Assembly (NCBI RefSeq): GCF_026126425.1
Contig: NZ_JAFMPW010000006.1
Location: forward strand, 62,001 to 126,000
Length of the DNA stretch: 64,000 nt
Reading direction: 5' to 3'
Source of the DNA: Muriicola sp. Z0-33
GTDB lineage: Bacteria; Bacteroidota; Bacteroidia; Flavobacteriales; Flavobacteriaceae
Shown: positions 30,173-39,614 of the stretch, one piece after another
Layout of the letters: each line of letters begins with the position of its first letter
Position numbering within the stretch: position 1 is the first letter of the stretch
Translations under genes and position numbers: made by a program
Notes under the pieces: generated by a model
Databases searched by the model: none
Told to the model about the DNA's origin: nothing
Seen by the model: only the letters and a program-made list of their open reading frames with translations

Positions 30173-30628
30173 ATGAAAAGATTACTATTGTTGTTTTTAC
30201 TATTGTCGATTGTTCCACTTTCCGCTCAGGGTACGGCAGAGGAAGCCGTTCAAAAAACAATTGAGACCTTCTTTGAGGGTTTCCACCAGCAAGATTCTGT
30301 AGTTATGTTGTCTACAGTTGGCGATGATCCCATACTGCAAACCATTGGAAATAATAAAGAAGGCCAGTTGAGAATCAGGCAGGAAAAATTTGATCGACTT
30401 ATACAATCTATAGTGTCTATTCCCGATTCTATAAATTTTCAGGAAAAAATAAAGTCGTACAGTATTCAGATAGATGGAGCTATGGCCAATGCCTGGACGC
30501 CCTATGAATTCTGGATTAATGATAAATTCAGCCACTGTGGTGTAAATTCCTTTCAGTTGTTCAATGATGGGGAAGGATGGAAGATTATTTATCTGGTAGA
30601 TACCCGGCGAAGGGACGACTGCCTGTAA
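30173..30628 (+). CDS. Exported NTF2-like (SnoaL/lumazine-binding type) protein
   Basis: 151 residues with a signal peptide ([20 protein letters not shown]). The rest matches the NTF2-like cone fold: helix [17 protein letters not shown], then strands with [28 protein letters not shown] and [13 protein letters not shown]. Such proteins bind or act on small ligands; nothing more specific is visible. It is 59 nt ahead of the DUF1080 gene on the same strand and may be cotranscribed. A TATTTTTG element at 30150-30157 precedes it. Confidence 0.85.
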   Translation: MKRLLLLFLLLSIVPLSAQGTAEEAVQKTIETFFEGFHQQDSVVMLSTVGDDPILQTIGNNKEGQLRIRQEKFDRLIQSIVSIPDSINFQEKIKSYSIQIDGAMANAWTPYEFWINDKFSHCGVNSFQLFNDGEGWKIIYLVDTRRRDDCL

Positions 30629-30687
30629 TACTCCCAATTTTAGATTTATTTAAAGAGAAGTTGAAAACAAGAATTGATTATCTACAT

Positions 30688-31629
30688 ATGAAAACGAAAT
30701 TTATATTGTATTCGGTTATTACCTTTATGATTTTATCATTGTCACCTGCGATTATCTTCGGACAGGATGAAAATCCGTTGGAAGGAAGATGGAACCTCTC
30801 CATTTCTCAGGAAGGCAAAGAATTACCATCCTGGTTAGAAATCCGGCATTCAGGGACCAATACGTTGGTGGGCCGCTTTGTTTACGCATTCGGCAGTGCC
30901 AGGCCCATTGCTGAAGTTAAATTACAGGATGGGAAGTTTAGCTTTGAAATACCACCCCAGTGGGAGCCAGGTAAGACCAATATGAAGTTCGAAGGAGCCT
31001 TATCAGGTGAAAAGTTGATGGGTACTATGGTTTATACCGATGGTAAATCTTACGATTGGGAGGCATCAAGGTCCCCGGAATTACCACACAACGCCAACCC
31101 GGTTTGGGGAGAATCTACGGCGCTGTTCAATGGCAAGGATTTGTCCGGATGGCAGGCAATGGGAGAGAACCAATGGCAAGTGACAGATGGTATTTTAACA
31201 AGTCAAAAATCTGGCGCTAATCTGGTTTCGGATCAAAAGTTTACAGATTTTAAGTTAAATGTGGAATTTCGTTATCCAGAAGGCAGTAATAGCGGTATCT
31301 ACCTCCGCGGCCGATATGAAGTACAAATAGCAGACAACAAGGGGCTGGCACCTTCCGATATCTATTTTGGAGGGGTGTATGGATTTCTTACTCCCAATGA
31401 AATGGTAGCCAAAGCAGCAGGGGAGTGGCAGACTTATGAGATTACACTTATTGGTCGCAGAGTGACCATAGTGGGTAACGGCAAACAAATTATTACAGAT
31501 CAGATTATCCCTGGAATGACCGGAGGTGCCCTCGATAACAATGAGGCGGCACCCGGACCGATATTAATTCAGGGAGACCACGGCCCTGTGGAATTTAAGA
31601 AAATAACTATAACACCTGTTAAAGGGTAA
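30688..31629 (+). CDS. DUF1080 protein, 3-keto-glycoside hydrolase-like
   Basis: 313 residues from the ATG at 30688 with a signal peptide (FMILSLSPAIIFGQ). An N-terminal beta-domain of about 110 residues precedes a concanavalin-like DUF1080 domain. Typical blocks are LFNGKDLSGWQAMGENQWQV, FKLNVEFRYPEGSNSGIYLRG and ILIQGDHGPVEFKKI. Members of this family cleave 3-keto-disaccharides or 3-keto-glycosides. It is probably periplasmic. It faces a Tat-exported Gfo/Idh/MocA oxidoreductase gene 5 nt away; such oxidoreductases can make 3-keto sugars. Confidence 0.9.
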   Translation: MKTKFILYSVITFMILSLSPAIIFGQDENPLEGRWNLSISQEGKELPSWLEIRHSGTNTLVGRFVYAFGSARPIAEVKLQDGKFSFEIPPQWEPGKTNMKFEGALSGEKLMGTMVYTDGKSYDWEASRSPELPHNANPVWGESTALFNGKDLSGWQAMGENQWQVTDGILTSQKSGANLVSDQKFTDFKLNVEFRYPEGSNSGIYLRGRYEVQIADNKGLAPSDIYFGGVYGFLTPNEMVAKAAGEWQTYEITLIGRRVTIVGNGKQIITDQIIPGMTGGALDNNEAAPGPILIQGDHGPVEFKKITITPVKG

Positions 31630-31634
31630 GGCCG

Positions 31635-33098
31635 CTATATTTTCCAGCCCTCTCTATAGGTTCTGCCTACAAATTGGTTCGCTTCTTCCTGATTGGTGAT
31701 TCTCATGTTTTCGCCATCCCAAAGCAACTTTTTTCGGGCAAAGAATTCCATCTTTCCTTCAGAATTTTCCTTCTGCAGCATATAACTTCTTATGGCCAGG
31801 TTACCCATTAGTACTGTTTCTGTCATAGGCCCGGCATAATCAAACGAGGAGGTTAATCCCAAATGCTCGGGACTGTTAAAACCGGCTTTACATGCGTCTA
31901 CCCATTTGCGTTGATGGCCGTATTCAGGTTCTTTATTATCCTCTACTTCCGGACCAAATTCTGTAGTTCCGTCATTCAGGTAAAGTTTTGGCATAATAGG
32001 AGAACTGTCGTTAATATTTGTAGAGATAATCCCCTTATCACCGATTATTAGTACCCCATTGCTACTATTTTTACCGCCAATATCGTGGTCTGCCGGAATA
32101 ATGTCCGGATGTGAAGGTCTTATTCCTCCATCACTCCATGTCATTTCTATGGGAGACTTACTTTTCTCTGTAGCGTCAAAATGCAGGGTAATAAATGAAG
32201 AAGGAGGGCAACCTTCCGGATGATAATCGGCATTCCACATTTGGGTGTAAACAGACCCCACACTGCATTCTGCATCAGTTGGATACTTAAGACCCAGTGT
32301 CCTGAAAGGAATGTCTATAAGGTGGCAGCCGACATCCCCAAGTGCTCCGGTTCCATAATCCCACCATCCTCGCCAGTTAAATGGATGCAGGTTGGGAGTG
32401 TACGGACGGGCTGGGGCCGGCCCCAGCCAAAGGTCCCAATAAAGATCTTCTGGTTTCTTTGAAGCATCTGGTTCGGGCATGGCATAACCTTGAGGCCAAA
32501 CGGGTCTGTTGGTCCATACCTGTACTTTTGAAATATTACCTATTACACCAGAATCAACCCATTTCTGCACCATTCCTAATAGCGGATTAGAACCACCCTG
32601 GTTCCCCATCTGAGTAACAATTTCATTACTGCGTGCCATTTCTGTCAGCATTCTGGCTTCTCTGATGTTATGAGTCATAGGTTTTTGAACATAAACATGT
32701 ATTCCTCTTTCCATAGCGAAGGCTGCTGCAGGTCCATGAACATGGTCAGGAGTAGAAATGGTGACCGCGTCCAACCGCTCTTTCTCTAACATTACTCTGT
32801 AATCATGATATAATTTTGCCTTGGGAAATCTTTCTACTGAACGTTTAGCAGACCCCGAAAAATCCACATCACATAGGGCAACCACCTTTTCCCTGCCGTT
32901 TACCGAGGCATTATAGATGTCACTAGATCCTTTGCCGCCTGCACCTATTGCGGCCAGACGAAGTCGGTCACTAGGTGCAACATATCCCACGCCACCCAGT
33001 ACATGTCTGGGAACAATAAATATAGACGAGGCGACAGTTGCTTTTTTCAGGAATGACCTTCTTGAATTATTTTTTTTGGATGAGGGTGATTGTTTCAT
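31635..33098 (-). CDS. Tat-exported Gfo/Idh/MocA oxidoreductase
   Basis: 487 residues. It starts with a twin-arginine signal (SRRSFLKKATVASS). A Rossmann domain follows (LRLAAIGAGGKGSSDI), then the family Lys in YVQKPMTHN, where QKP replaces the usual EKP, and the Trp-rich substrate domain (NLHPFNWRGWWDYGTGALGDVGCHLID). Tat export implies the NAD(P) cofactor is bound before transport. Such exported enzymes act on glycans or glycosides. It is convergent with the DUF1080 gene, which suggests a shared sugar-oxidation role. Confidence 0.92.
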   Translation of the reverse strand: MKQSPSSKKNNSRRSFLKKATVASSIFIVPRHVLGGVGYVAPSDRLRLAAIGAGGKGSSDIYNASVNGREKVVALCDVDFSGSAKRSVERFPKAKLYHDYRVMLEKERLDAVTISTPDHVHGPAAAFAMERGIHVYVQKPMTHNIREARMLTEMARSNEIVTQMGNQGGSNPLLGMVQKWVDSGVIGNISKVQVWTNRPVWPQGYAMPEPDASKKPEDLYWDLWLGPAPARPYTPNLHPFNWRGWWDYGTGALGDVGCHLIDIPFRTLGLKYPTDAECSVGSVYTQMWNADYHPEGCPPSSFITLHFDATEKSKSPIEMTWSDGGIRPSHPDIIPADHDIGGKNSSNGVLIIGDKGIISTNINDSSPIMPKLYLNDGTTEFGPEVEDNKEPEYGHQRKWVDACKAGFNSPEHLGLTSSFDYAGPMTETVLMGNLAIRSYMLQKENSEGKMEFFARKKLLWDGENMRITNQEEANQFVGRTYREGWKI

Positions 33099-33198
33099 TG
33101 TGTATTTATCTTTTTCTGATTGGTTAGGTAATAAATGTAAGAAAAATTCGGACTAAGAATAAAATTTTAATCGTATGCGCATTAAAAGAGATATGAAA

Positions 33199-34644
33199 TT
33201 AACAATCACTTAGAAATACCCCAACGGCAAGGCCGCCTTCAGAGGTCTCCTTATATTTGGCATTCATGTCTTTGGCGGTTTCCCACATGGTATCCACCAC
33301 TTTATCCAGGGGTACCTTAGCGTGTTTTGGGTCAGCGTCTAATGCAAGTTCCGCTGCATTTATAGCTTTTATGGCCCCCATCGAATTGCGTTCTATACAA
33401 GGCACCTGAACCAATCCTCCAATAGGATCGCATGTGAGCCCCAGATGATGTTCCATGGCAATTTCTGCGGCTACCAGCACTTGTTCAGGAGTACCTCCTA
33501 GTAGTTCTGTCAGCGCAGCCGCTGCCATTGCTGAGGATACTCCAATTTCCGCCTGACAACCGCCCATTGCAGCAGAAATGGTTGCCCCTTTTTTAAAGAT
33601 GCTGCCAATTTCACCTGCCACAAGTAGAAACTTTTTAATATGTTCAAAATTGGCATCGTGATTTTCAATGACCATATAATACATCAAAACAGCAGGAATT
33701 ACCCCGGCACTACCATTTGTGGGTGCAGTTACTACCCTTCCCAAAGAGGCGTTAACCTCATTTACACTCAGTGCGAAACAACTAACCCACTTCAGGATTT
33801 GCCTGAACTTAACCTCGGTTTTTCTTATGGTTTGCAACCAGGTTTCTGGTGTATCATAGGGGAGATCTCCTATTAAATTTTGATGCATATCATATGCACG
33901 TCGACGGACATTTAAACCGCCTGGTAAAATGCCTTCAGTGTGGCATCCTGTATATATGCATTCTAACATGGTATCCCATATTCTATGTAATTCATGGTCA
34001 ATTTCGGTATCAGTCCTTAAAGCTCTTTCGTTTTGTAAGACGATTTCGGAGATAGATCTTGCTTGTTGATGACAGTGATGCAATAAGTCTGTGCCTTTAG
34101 CTATTGGACAGGGGAATTCATTAAAATTGGCGATATTACGTTTTGCATTCTTTCTATCTTCCACAACTACAAATCCACCGCCAATAGAATAATAGGTGTT
34201 CGATTTTTTTTGACCACTTTCAAGAATTGCTTCAAATTTCATCCCATTGGCATGAAATGGCAGAAATTTCCTGTGGAATAGTATGTCGGATTTATGATCG
34301 AAACCAAGAGCCCTTTCCTTACCAAATAACAGGGTTTTGGTTTCCTTAATTTGACGAACTATTTTTTGTATGTGATCTACAGGAACAAGCTCCGGATCTT
34401 CACCTGCCAGACCCAGCATAACAGCATAATCTGTGGCATGACCCTTACCGGTAAGTGAAAGGGAGCCATACATATGTACTTTTAGTGAAGTAACTTTTTG
34501 GAATAGATTCCTTGCTCTCAGTTCCGAGATAAAGCGCTCTGCTGCACGCCAGGGACCCAGGGTATGTGAACTGGATGGTCCGACCCCTATTTTAAGCATG
34601 TCAAAAATGCTGATGCATTCTATTCGTTTATCCAAATTGGCCAT
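33199..34644 (-). CDS. sdaA: L-serine ammonia-lyase, iron-sulfur type
   Basis: Deaminates L-serine to pyruvate and ammonia using a [4Fe-4S] cluster. The single-chain form has the beta domain first (FDMLKIGVGPSSSHTLGPWRAAE) and the catalytic alpha domain after about residue 170 (TAPTNGSAGVIPAVL, GGCQAEIGVSSAMAAA, CDPIGGLVQVPCIERN). These blocks carry the cluster cysteines. ATG at 34644 is chosen; another in-frame ATG lies at 34662. It may balance the glycine/serine pool with glyA, but they are not linked. Confidence 0.95.
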   Translation of the reverse strand: MANLDKRIECISIFDMLKIGVGPSSSHTLGPWRAAERFISELRARNLFQKVTSLKVHMYGSLSLTGKGHATDYAVMLGLAGEDPELVPVDHIQKIVRQIKETKTLLFGKERALGFDHKSDILFHRKFLPFHANGMKFEAILESGQKKSNTYYSIGGGFVVVEDRKNAKRNIANFNEFPCPIAKGTDLLHHCHQQARSISEIVLQNERALRTDTEIDHELHRIWDTMLECIYTGCHTEGILPGGLNVRRRAYDMHQNLIGDLPYDTPETWLQTIRKTEVKFRQILKWVSCFALSVNEVNASLGRVVTAPTNGSAGVIPAVLMYYMVIENHDANFEHIKKFLLVAGEIGSIFKKGATISAAMGGCQAEIGVSSAMAAAALTELLGGTPEQVLVAAEIAMEHHLGLTCDPIGGLVQVPCIERNSMGAIKAINAAELALDADPKHAKVPLDKVVDTMWETAKDMNAKYKETSEGGLAVGVFLSDC

Positions 34645-34795
34645 AAAAGTAAAGATAGACATTATGCACAATGATATATTCTTACATTCTAAAAATTGCA
34701 TAGCACTTTATCTTGGCATAAGATGGGATCATCTTGTTTTAAAGGGCTGGAGGGGAAAATTTGATTAAATAAAATTTGTTCTAATTCTACATTAA

Positions 34796-34836
34796 TGACA
34801 TCCTGTCAGTTTTGCAGCGTTGGCATGTTGTTTGAC
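34796..34836 (+). promoter_or_regulatory. dnaK promoter region with inverted repeat and sigma-54-like element
   Basis: TGACA-tcc-TGTCA (34796-34808) is a short perfect inverted repeat. It is followed by TGGCAT (34821-34826) and TTTGAC (34831-34836). The pair resembles the sigma-54 pattern TGGCAC-N5-TTGC, but with TTGA at the -12 side. No CIRCE element is seen. A heat-shock control site is inferred from position only. Confidence 0.4.
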
Positions 34837-34888
34837 ATTTACCTACCGATGATTATAAAATTGAAAGCACTAATATAAAATATAAGAA

Positions 34889-36799
34889 ATGAGTAAAATT
34901 ATTGGAATAGACTTAGGAACAACCAACTCCTGCGTCTCTGTAATGGAAGGTAACGAGCCCGTTGTAATTCCAAATGCAGAAGGAAAACGTACTACACCTT
35001 CTGTTATAGCGTTTGTTGAAGGCGGTGAAATTAAAGTGGGAGACCCCGCCAAAAGACAGGCGGTTACTAACCCTCACAAAACCATATATTCCATAAAAAG
35101 ATTTATGGGAAATAAATTTTCCGAATCTAAGAAGGAGGCAGATAGAGTACCTTATAATGTAGTAAAGGGAGATAATAACACGCCCAGAGTTGATATTGAC
35201 GGAAGGCTTTATACTCCTCAGGAATTGTCTGCAATGATTCTCCAGAAGATGAAGAAGACTGCAGAAGACTATCTTGGGCAGAGTGTAAGTAGCGCGGTGA
35301 TTACCGTACCTGCTTATTTTAATGATGCTCAGCGTCAGGCTACCAAAGAGGCAGGTGAAATTGCCGGACTTAAAGTAGAGCGGATTATCAATGAACCTAC
35401 GGCTGCATCATTGGCTTATGGTTTAGATAAGAAAAGTATTGATCAGAAGATTGTAGTATTCGATTTTGGTGGCGGAACTCATGATGTATCTATCCTTGAA
35501 CTTGGAGATGGAGTATTTGAAGTATTGTCTACCGATGGTGATACGCATTTAGGAGGTGACGATGTAGACCAAAAGGTTATAGACTGGTTGGCAGAAGAGT
35601 TTAAAAAAGATGAGGGGATAGACCTGCGTGAAGATGCAATGGCTTTGCAACGTTTAAGAGAAGCCGCAGAAAAGGCAAAAATAGAATTGTCTTCCTCTGC
35701 CCAGACAGAGATTAATTTACCTTATGTAACTGCAACGGCTTCAGGTCCTAAGCACCTGGTGCGCAGTCTTTCAAAGGCAAAATTTGAACAATTAATTGCA
35801 GATTTGGTAAAGCGAACTATAGAGCCATGTGAGACTGCTCTGAAGTCTGCCGGATTGTCTAAAAGCGATATTGACGAAATTATCCTGGTGGGAGGTTCTA
35901 CAAGAATTCCGGCCGTACAGGAAGCTGTTGAGAAATTCTTTGGTAAAAAACCATCCAAAGGTGTAAACCCCGATGAAGTAGTTGCTGTTGGTGCAGCTAT
36001 TCAGGGAGGTGTACTTACCGGGGATGTAAAAGATGTTTTACTATTGGATGTGACACCTCTATCTCTTGGGATTGAGACCATGGGAGGGGTGCTTACAAAG
36101 TTGATAGATGCCAATACTACCATTCCTACCAAGAAGTCGCAGGTATTTTCCACAGCAGCTGATAACCAGCCTTCTGTAGAAATCCATGTTCTTCAGGGAG
36201 AAAGGCCTATGGCAACTGATAATAAGACTATCGGAAGATTTCATTTAGACGGTATTCCACCTGCACCCAGGGGAACACCTCAGATTGAAGTTACATTTGA
36301 CATAGATGCCAATGGGATAATTAAAGTATCCGCTACAGATAAGGCAACTAATAAGACCCAGGACATAAGGATTGAGGCTTCTTCTGGTCTGACGGAGGAG
36401 GAAATTGAAAAGATGAAGGCCGAAGCGGAGGCGAATGCCGAAGCGGATAAGAAAGCCAAGGAGACTGCTGACAAATTAAATGAGGCAGATGGAATGATTT
36501 TCCAGACAGAAAAGCAACTCTCCGAATTTGGTGATAAATTATCGGATGATAAAAAGAAACCTATAGAAGATGCCTTAGCCGAATTGAAGACGGCTTATGA
36601 AACCAAGGATTTAGAAGTTATTGCTCCGGCTCTTGATAAAATAAATGAAGCCTGGAAAGTAGCCTCTGAAGAAATGTACAAGGCACAAGCAGAAGCCCAG
36701 CAGGCCGGATCGTCAGCCAATGGAGAGGAAACTGCAGCCAAGGATGGGGATCAGGAAGGAGATAATGTAGAAGATGTAGACTTTGAGGAAGTAAAGTAA
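34889..36799 (+). CDS. dnaK: Chaperone DnaK (Hsp70)
   Basis: ATP-dependent chaperone, 636 residues. The nucleotide-binding domain begins with [16 protein letters not shown], and the phosphate loops [16 protein letters not shown] and [13 protein letters not shown] are present; the phosphate-2 motif has His where most DnaKs have Thr (GGGTHD instead of GGGTFD-like). The linker [16 protein letters not shown] leads to the substrate domain and a helical lid. The tail is acidic ([14 protein letters not shown]). dnaJ and grpE are not adjacent. Confidence 0.98.
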   Translation: MSKIIGIDLGTTNSCVSVMEGNEPVVIPNAEGKRTTPSVIAFVEGGEIKVGDPAKRQAVTNPHKTIYSIKRFMGNKFSESKKEADRVPYNVVKGDNNTPRVDIDGRLYTPQELSAMILQKMKKTAEDYLGQSVSSAVITVPAYFNDAQRQATKEAGEIAGLKVERIINEPTAASLAYGLDKKSIDQKIVVFDFGGGTHDVSILELGDGVFEVLSTDGDTHLGGDDVDQKVIDWLAEEFKKDEGIDLREDAMALQRLREAAEKAKIELSSSAQTEINLPYVTATASGPKHLVRSLSKAKFEQLIADLVKRTIEPCETALKSAGLSKSDIDEIILVGGSTRIPAVQEAVEKFFGKKPSKGVNPDEVVAVGAAIQGGVLTGDVKDVLLLDVTPLSLGIETMGGVLTKLIDANTTIPTKKSQVFSTAADNQPSVEIHVLQGERPMATDNKTIGRFHLDGIPPAPRGTPQIEVTFDIDANGIIKVSATDKATNKTQDIRIEASSGLTEEEIEKMKAEAEANAEADKKAKETADKLNEADGMIFQTEKQLSEFGDKLSDDKKKPIEDALAELKTAYETKDLEVIAPALDKINEAWKVASEEMYKAQAEAQQAGSSANGEETAAKDGDQEGDNVEDVDFEEVK

Positions 36800-36820
36800 T
36801 TCTGCTCCCTTTAATAATTT

Positions 36821-36855
36821 AGACCCGCTTACTATTTAGGTAATGCGGGTCTTTC
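36821..36855 (+). terminator. dnaK terminator
   Basis: AGACCCGC (36821-36828) pairs with GCGGGTCT (36845-36852), extended by TTAC/GTAA, and is followed by TTT. Confidence 0.8.
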
Positions 36856-36914
36856 TGTTGAATTAGGCACACAATTTGTTCTAGGTTCTTACGTTATGCA
36901 TTAATTTTACAGAT

Positions 36915-37856
36915 ATGAAGAGAAATTACCCCCAAAATGTTATTTTATCTTTCTTAACAGCAGTTGTTCTGCTGTGCTCTGCTATGGGCTTAGCACAGGC
37001 GCCGAGAATTTTTACCGTGCAGGATTTTGAATTGACTGGAAAAGTGAAGTCTTGCCAGGTTATTACCCCTTACGGTAAGGAAACTTTTGAATTTAATGAG
37101 GCAGGATTACTCACAAAATCTATTACGAGTTTTAATGAGCAGGATTATGATATTACCTATTACAAATATCAGGGTGAAGAGTTATCTGAACGAAGAGATG
37201 AGATATACAGAGACGGGGTATTTGACAAGTCTGTATCTATGGCCCATTTATACCATATAGATACCACATCTACCAAGAAGATTACAGAGAAAATAGTAAC
37301 CTATGATGAAGATTTTATTGATAAATATGAGTATCAGTACAACTTAGAGGACAGGCTGGTAAAAGTTATCAGGTCTAATAATGAAGGACTGGATGAGACG
37401 CTTATAGAGTATACCAATTATAAAAGCGAAAACACGGTTACGCATTACCTCAATGGCGTTATCCAGAAATCTGTAAGAACATCCGATAATAAAAAGAAGA
37501 ATAGCGACAAGCAAAAAATTGAACTTATAAAGGAATTCCTTGAAGGGCTTCCGGTTAAAGCAATAGAGAATTCTTATGACGCCCAGGGAAAGCTGTTATC
37601 ACAACAGTATTTTGTTTACGATAACCAAAAGAAATCGTTTACGCCAGACCAATTGATCAGTTATAATTACGACGAGATGGGCAGGCTAATTGGAAAACTG
37701 ACCGAGGCCAACGGCATAACGAATGAGCAGGAGTTTATATATCAATTTGACAATGGAGAGAGTGGTAATTGGGTGAAAAAGATAGTTACTCCTGAAAACG
37801 CCTTTACCACAAGAAAAATAGCATATTACCCTGAAGAAACCGAGGTAGATGAATAG
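36915..37856 (+). CDS. Exported YD-repeat-like protein
   Basis: 313 residues with a signal peptide (VILSFLTAVVLLCSAMGLAQ). The rest is made of beta hairpins of the pattern seen in YD/RHS-type repeats: YGKETFEFNEAGLLTKSI, YEYQYNLEDRLVKVIRS, YNYDEMGRLIGKL, FIYQFDNGESGNWVKKI. No toxin tip or ligand-binding motif is visible. It is probably a periplasmic or surface protein of unknown role. Confidence 0.82.
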   Translation: MKRNYPQNVILSFLTAVVLLCSAMGLAQAPRIFTVQDFELTGKVKSCQVITPYGKETFEFNEAGLLTKSITSFNEQDYDITYYKYQGEELSERRDEIYRDGVFDKSVSMAHLYHIDTTSTKKITEKIVTYDEDFIDKYEYQYNLEDRLVKVIRSNNEGLDETLIEYTNYKSENTVTHYLNGVIQKSVRTSDNKKKNSDKQKIELIKEFLEGLPVKAIENSYDAQGKLLSQQYFVYDNQKKSFTPDQLISYNYDEMGRLIGKLTEANGITNEQEFIYQFDNGESGNWVKKIVTPENAFTTRKIAYYPEETEVDE

Positions 37857-37916
37857 AAGACTTTCAGCTTCCGGTCTTATAACCTGGGAGCGTGCCGGAA
37901 TAGCATCCCAATAATT

Positions 37917-38486
37917 TCAGAGCCTGTTTGCCGCTCTGTCTATCCATTCCTGTTTTAATATACCATAGCAACAAGTATTTCTTTTATATCCATCCAATAG
38001 GTAAACGTTGGCCCTTAAAACACCTTCTAATATTGCCCCAAGTTTTTCTACAGCTTTCCTGGAACGAATATTACGTTCGTCTATTCTGAATTCTACTTTT
38101 TCAAAACCCATAGGGCCAAATGCATGGTTGAGCATCAGCAACTTTATCTGATCGTTCAGACCACTCCCTTGGAAAGCCCTGCCGATCCAGGTAGCTCCAA
38201 TATGTAATACTTTGTTTCCCCAATCAATGTGCATATACCTGGTGCTCCCTGCAAACTTCTGATTTTTCTTATCGTAAATAATAAAGGGGATGGCTTGTTT
38301 GTTTTTGTGCTGTTCTAAGGCCTTTTCAACATAATTAGCCAGACCCTCTCTGGTCTCAATATCTGCTGGAGAATATTGTACCAGCTTTTCTTCGGCTGCT
38401 ATTGCATAGAGATGATGAAAATTGTCAAGTGATAATGGCTTTAAAAGCGCAAAATCGTTTTCAAGCACAAAGGACGCTTCACTCAT
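37917..38486 (-). CDS. GNAT-family N-acetyltransferase
   Basis: 189 residues of the RimJ/RimL-like GNAT group. The acetyl-CoA region is WIGRAFQGSGLNDQIKLLMLNHAF, followed by FEKVEFRIDERNIRSRKAVEKLGAILEGVLR. The acceptor could be a protein N-terminus or a small amine. Its ATG overlaps the stop of the upstream esterase gene (ATGA), so both are cotranslated. Confidence 0.9.
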   Translation of the reverse strand: MSEASFVLENDFALLKPLSLDNFHHLYAIAAEEKLVQYSPADIETREGLANYVEKALEQHKNKQAIPFIIYDKKNQKFAGSTRYMHIDWGNKVLHIGATWIGRAFQGSGLNDQIKLLMLNHAFGPMGFEKVEFRIDERNIRSRKAVEKLGAILEGVLRANVYLLDGYKRNTCCYGILKQEWIDRAANRL

Positions 38487-39124
38487 ACCAATTCATTGAT
38501 TAATGCTTTTTTTATTTCATGTTTCCCGGTAAAAGTAATCAGTTCGGCATTTTTAGGAAAGAGTGTTTCAATTTTTTGTTTTTCCATTTGCATACGATCA
38601 GGCGTTAAATATTCATCAGCATCACCTACTATTACTTTTATTTTTACTGACGGGGGCAGGAATTCAAAATCTTCATATTCCAGTTCAGCCGGGATACCTC
38701 CGGCATAAAGAACCATTTGCTGGCATCTTATCTTGCGTTTTGCCACCCAGCGCATCGCAACAGACACGCCTTGTGAGTATCCCAGGATAATCAGCTTGCA
38801 ATCATCAGGGATGGTTTCATTGGTATAAAGAGTATCGAGATAATTGAGCACATTCTCCAGGGCTGAAGCTGTATCATCTTTGGTGAGCCAGCTTGCTCCT
38901 ACATGCCTGTATTCATTATTCAGATAGTATTTTGAAGGGGCCTGAGGCGCAATAATGTAATTTTCCTCTGCAGGTAGTTCATCAAAATATTTCAGAAAAT
39001 ACCGGCTTAAATATCCAATACCATGAAAAACGATCCAGACATTTTTAGTTTTATCAGATAATTCATTTAGTGTAGAGTAGCTGTTATTGCTTGTGTAGCT
39101 AATAAGATTTTCCTTGGTATTCAT
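38483..39124 (-). CDS. Alpha/beta hydrolase, phospholipase/carboxylesterase type
   Basis: 213 residues with an alpha/beta hydrolase fold. The nucleophile Ser is in GYSQGVSVA (about residue 118), the acid probably in VGDADEYLTPD, and the catalytic His in FTGKHEIKK near the end. The opening VWIVFHGIGYLSRYFLKY holds the oxyanion HG. No signal, so cytoplasmic. It is first in a two-gene operon with the acetyltransferase. Confidence 0.9.
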   Translation of the reverse strand: MNTKENLISYTSNNSYSTLNELSDKTKNVWIVFHGIGYLSRYFLKYFDELPAEENYIIAPQAPSKYYLNNEYRHVGASWLTKDDTASALENVLNYLDTLYTNETIPDDCKLIILGYSQGVSVAMRWVAKRKIRCQQMVLYAGGIPAELEYEDFEFLPPSVKIKVIVGDADEYLTPDRMQMEKQKIETLFPKNAELITFTGKHEIKKALINELV

Positions 39125-39166
39125 AAATCAAATATAATGTAATGGCAGAAGTTTTACCCGTTTGTG

Positions 39167-39174
39167 TAATTTTG
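39167..39174 (+). promoter_or_regulatory. TAATTTTG element ahead of the men genes
   Basis: Matches the -7 consensus TAnnTTTG and lies 16 nt before the thioesterase ATG at 39191. No TTG is visible at the usual distance upstream, so support is partial. Confidence 0.4.
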
Positions 39175-39190
39175 CCCAAAACTTAGCTAA

Positions 39191-39613
39191 ATGAACCAAT
39201 ACAAGGAAAAGATACTTAAAGTTTGTAATGATATCAGAAAGAACACCCTCTTGGAAACTTTGGAAATGGAATTCACAGATGTAGGAGAGAATTTTTTGGT
39301 GGCAAGGATGCCCGTTAATTCTAAGGTGCATCAACCAGACGGGGTCTTACATGGAGGAGCAACAGTAGCTTTGGCAGAAAGTGTAGGTAGTGCAGCATCT
39401 TATGTGTTTTTGGATGGGCAAAAATTTTATGTTCGTGGTATAGAAATTTCTGCAAATCATGTTAGGAGTATCAAGGAAGGTGATGTTTTTGCCAAGGCCA
39501 TTATTCTTCATAAAGGAAAAACTACCCAACTTTGGGAAATAAAGATAACGGATGAAGAAGGCCAGCTTATTTCCCTTTGCAAACTAACTACAATTGCGCT
39601 ACCAAGAGAATAA
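39191..39613 (+). CDS. menI: Hotdog thioesterase, probable DHNA-CoA thioesterase
   Basis: 140 residues of the PaaI/YdiI hotdog group. The active-site block HQPDGVLHGGATVALAESVGS contains the catalytic Glu. It resembles the E. coli 1,4-dihydroxy-2-naphthoyl-CoA thioesterase. Its stop is immediately followed by menF, which supports the menaquinone role over a phenylacetyl-CoA role. Assignment rests on context as much as on sequence. Confidence 0.8.
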   Translation: MNQYKEKILKVCNDIRKNTLLETLEMEFTDVGENFLVARMPVNSKVHQPDGVLHGGATVALAESVGSAASYVFLDGQKFYVRGIEISANHVRSIKEGDVFAKAIILHKGKTTQLWEIKITDEEGQLISLCKLTTIALPRE

Positions 39614-39614
39614 A

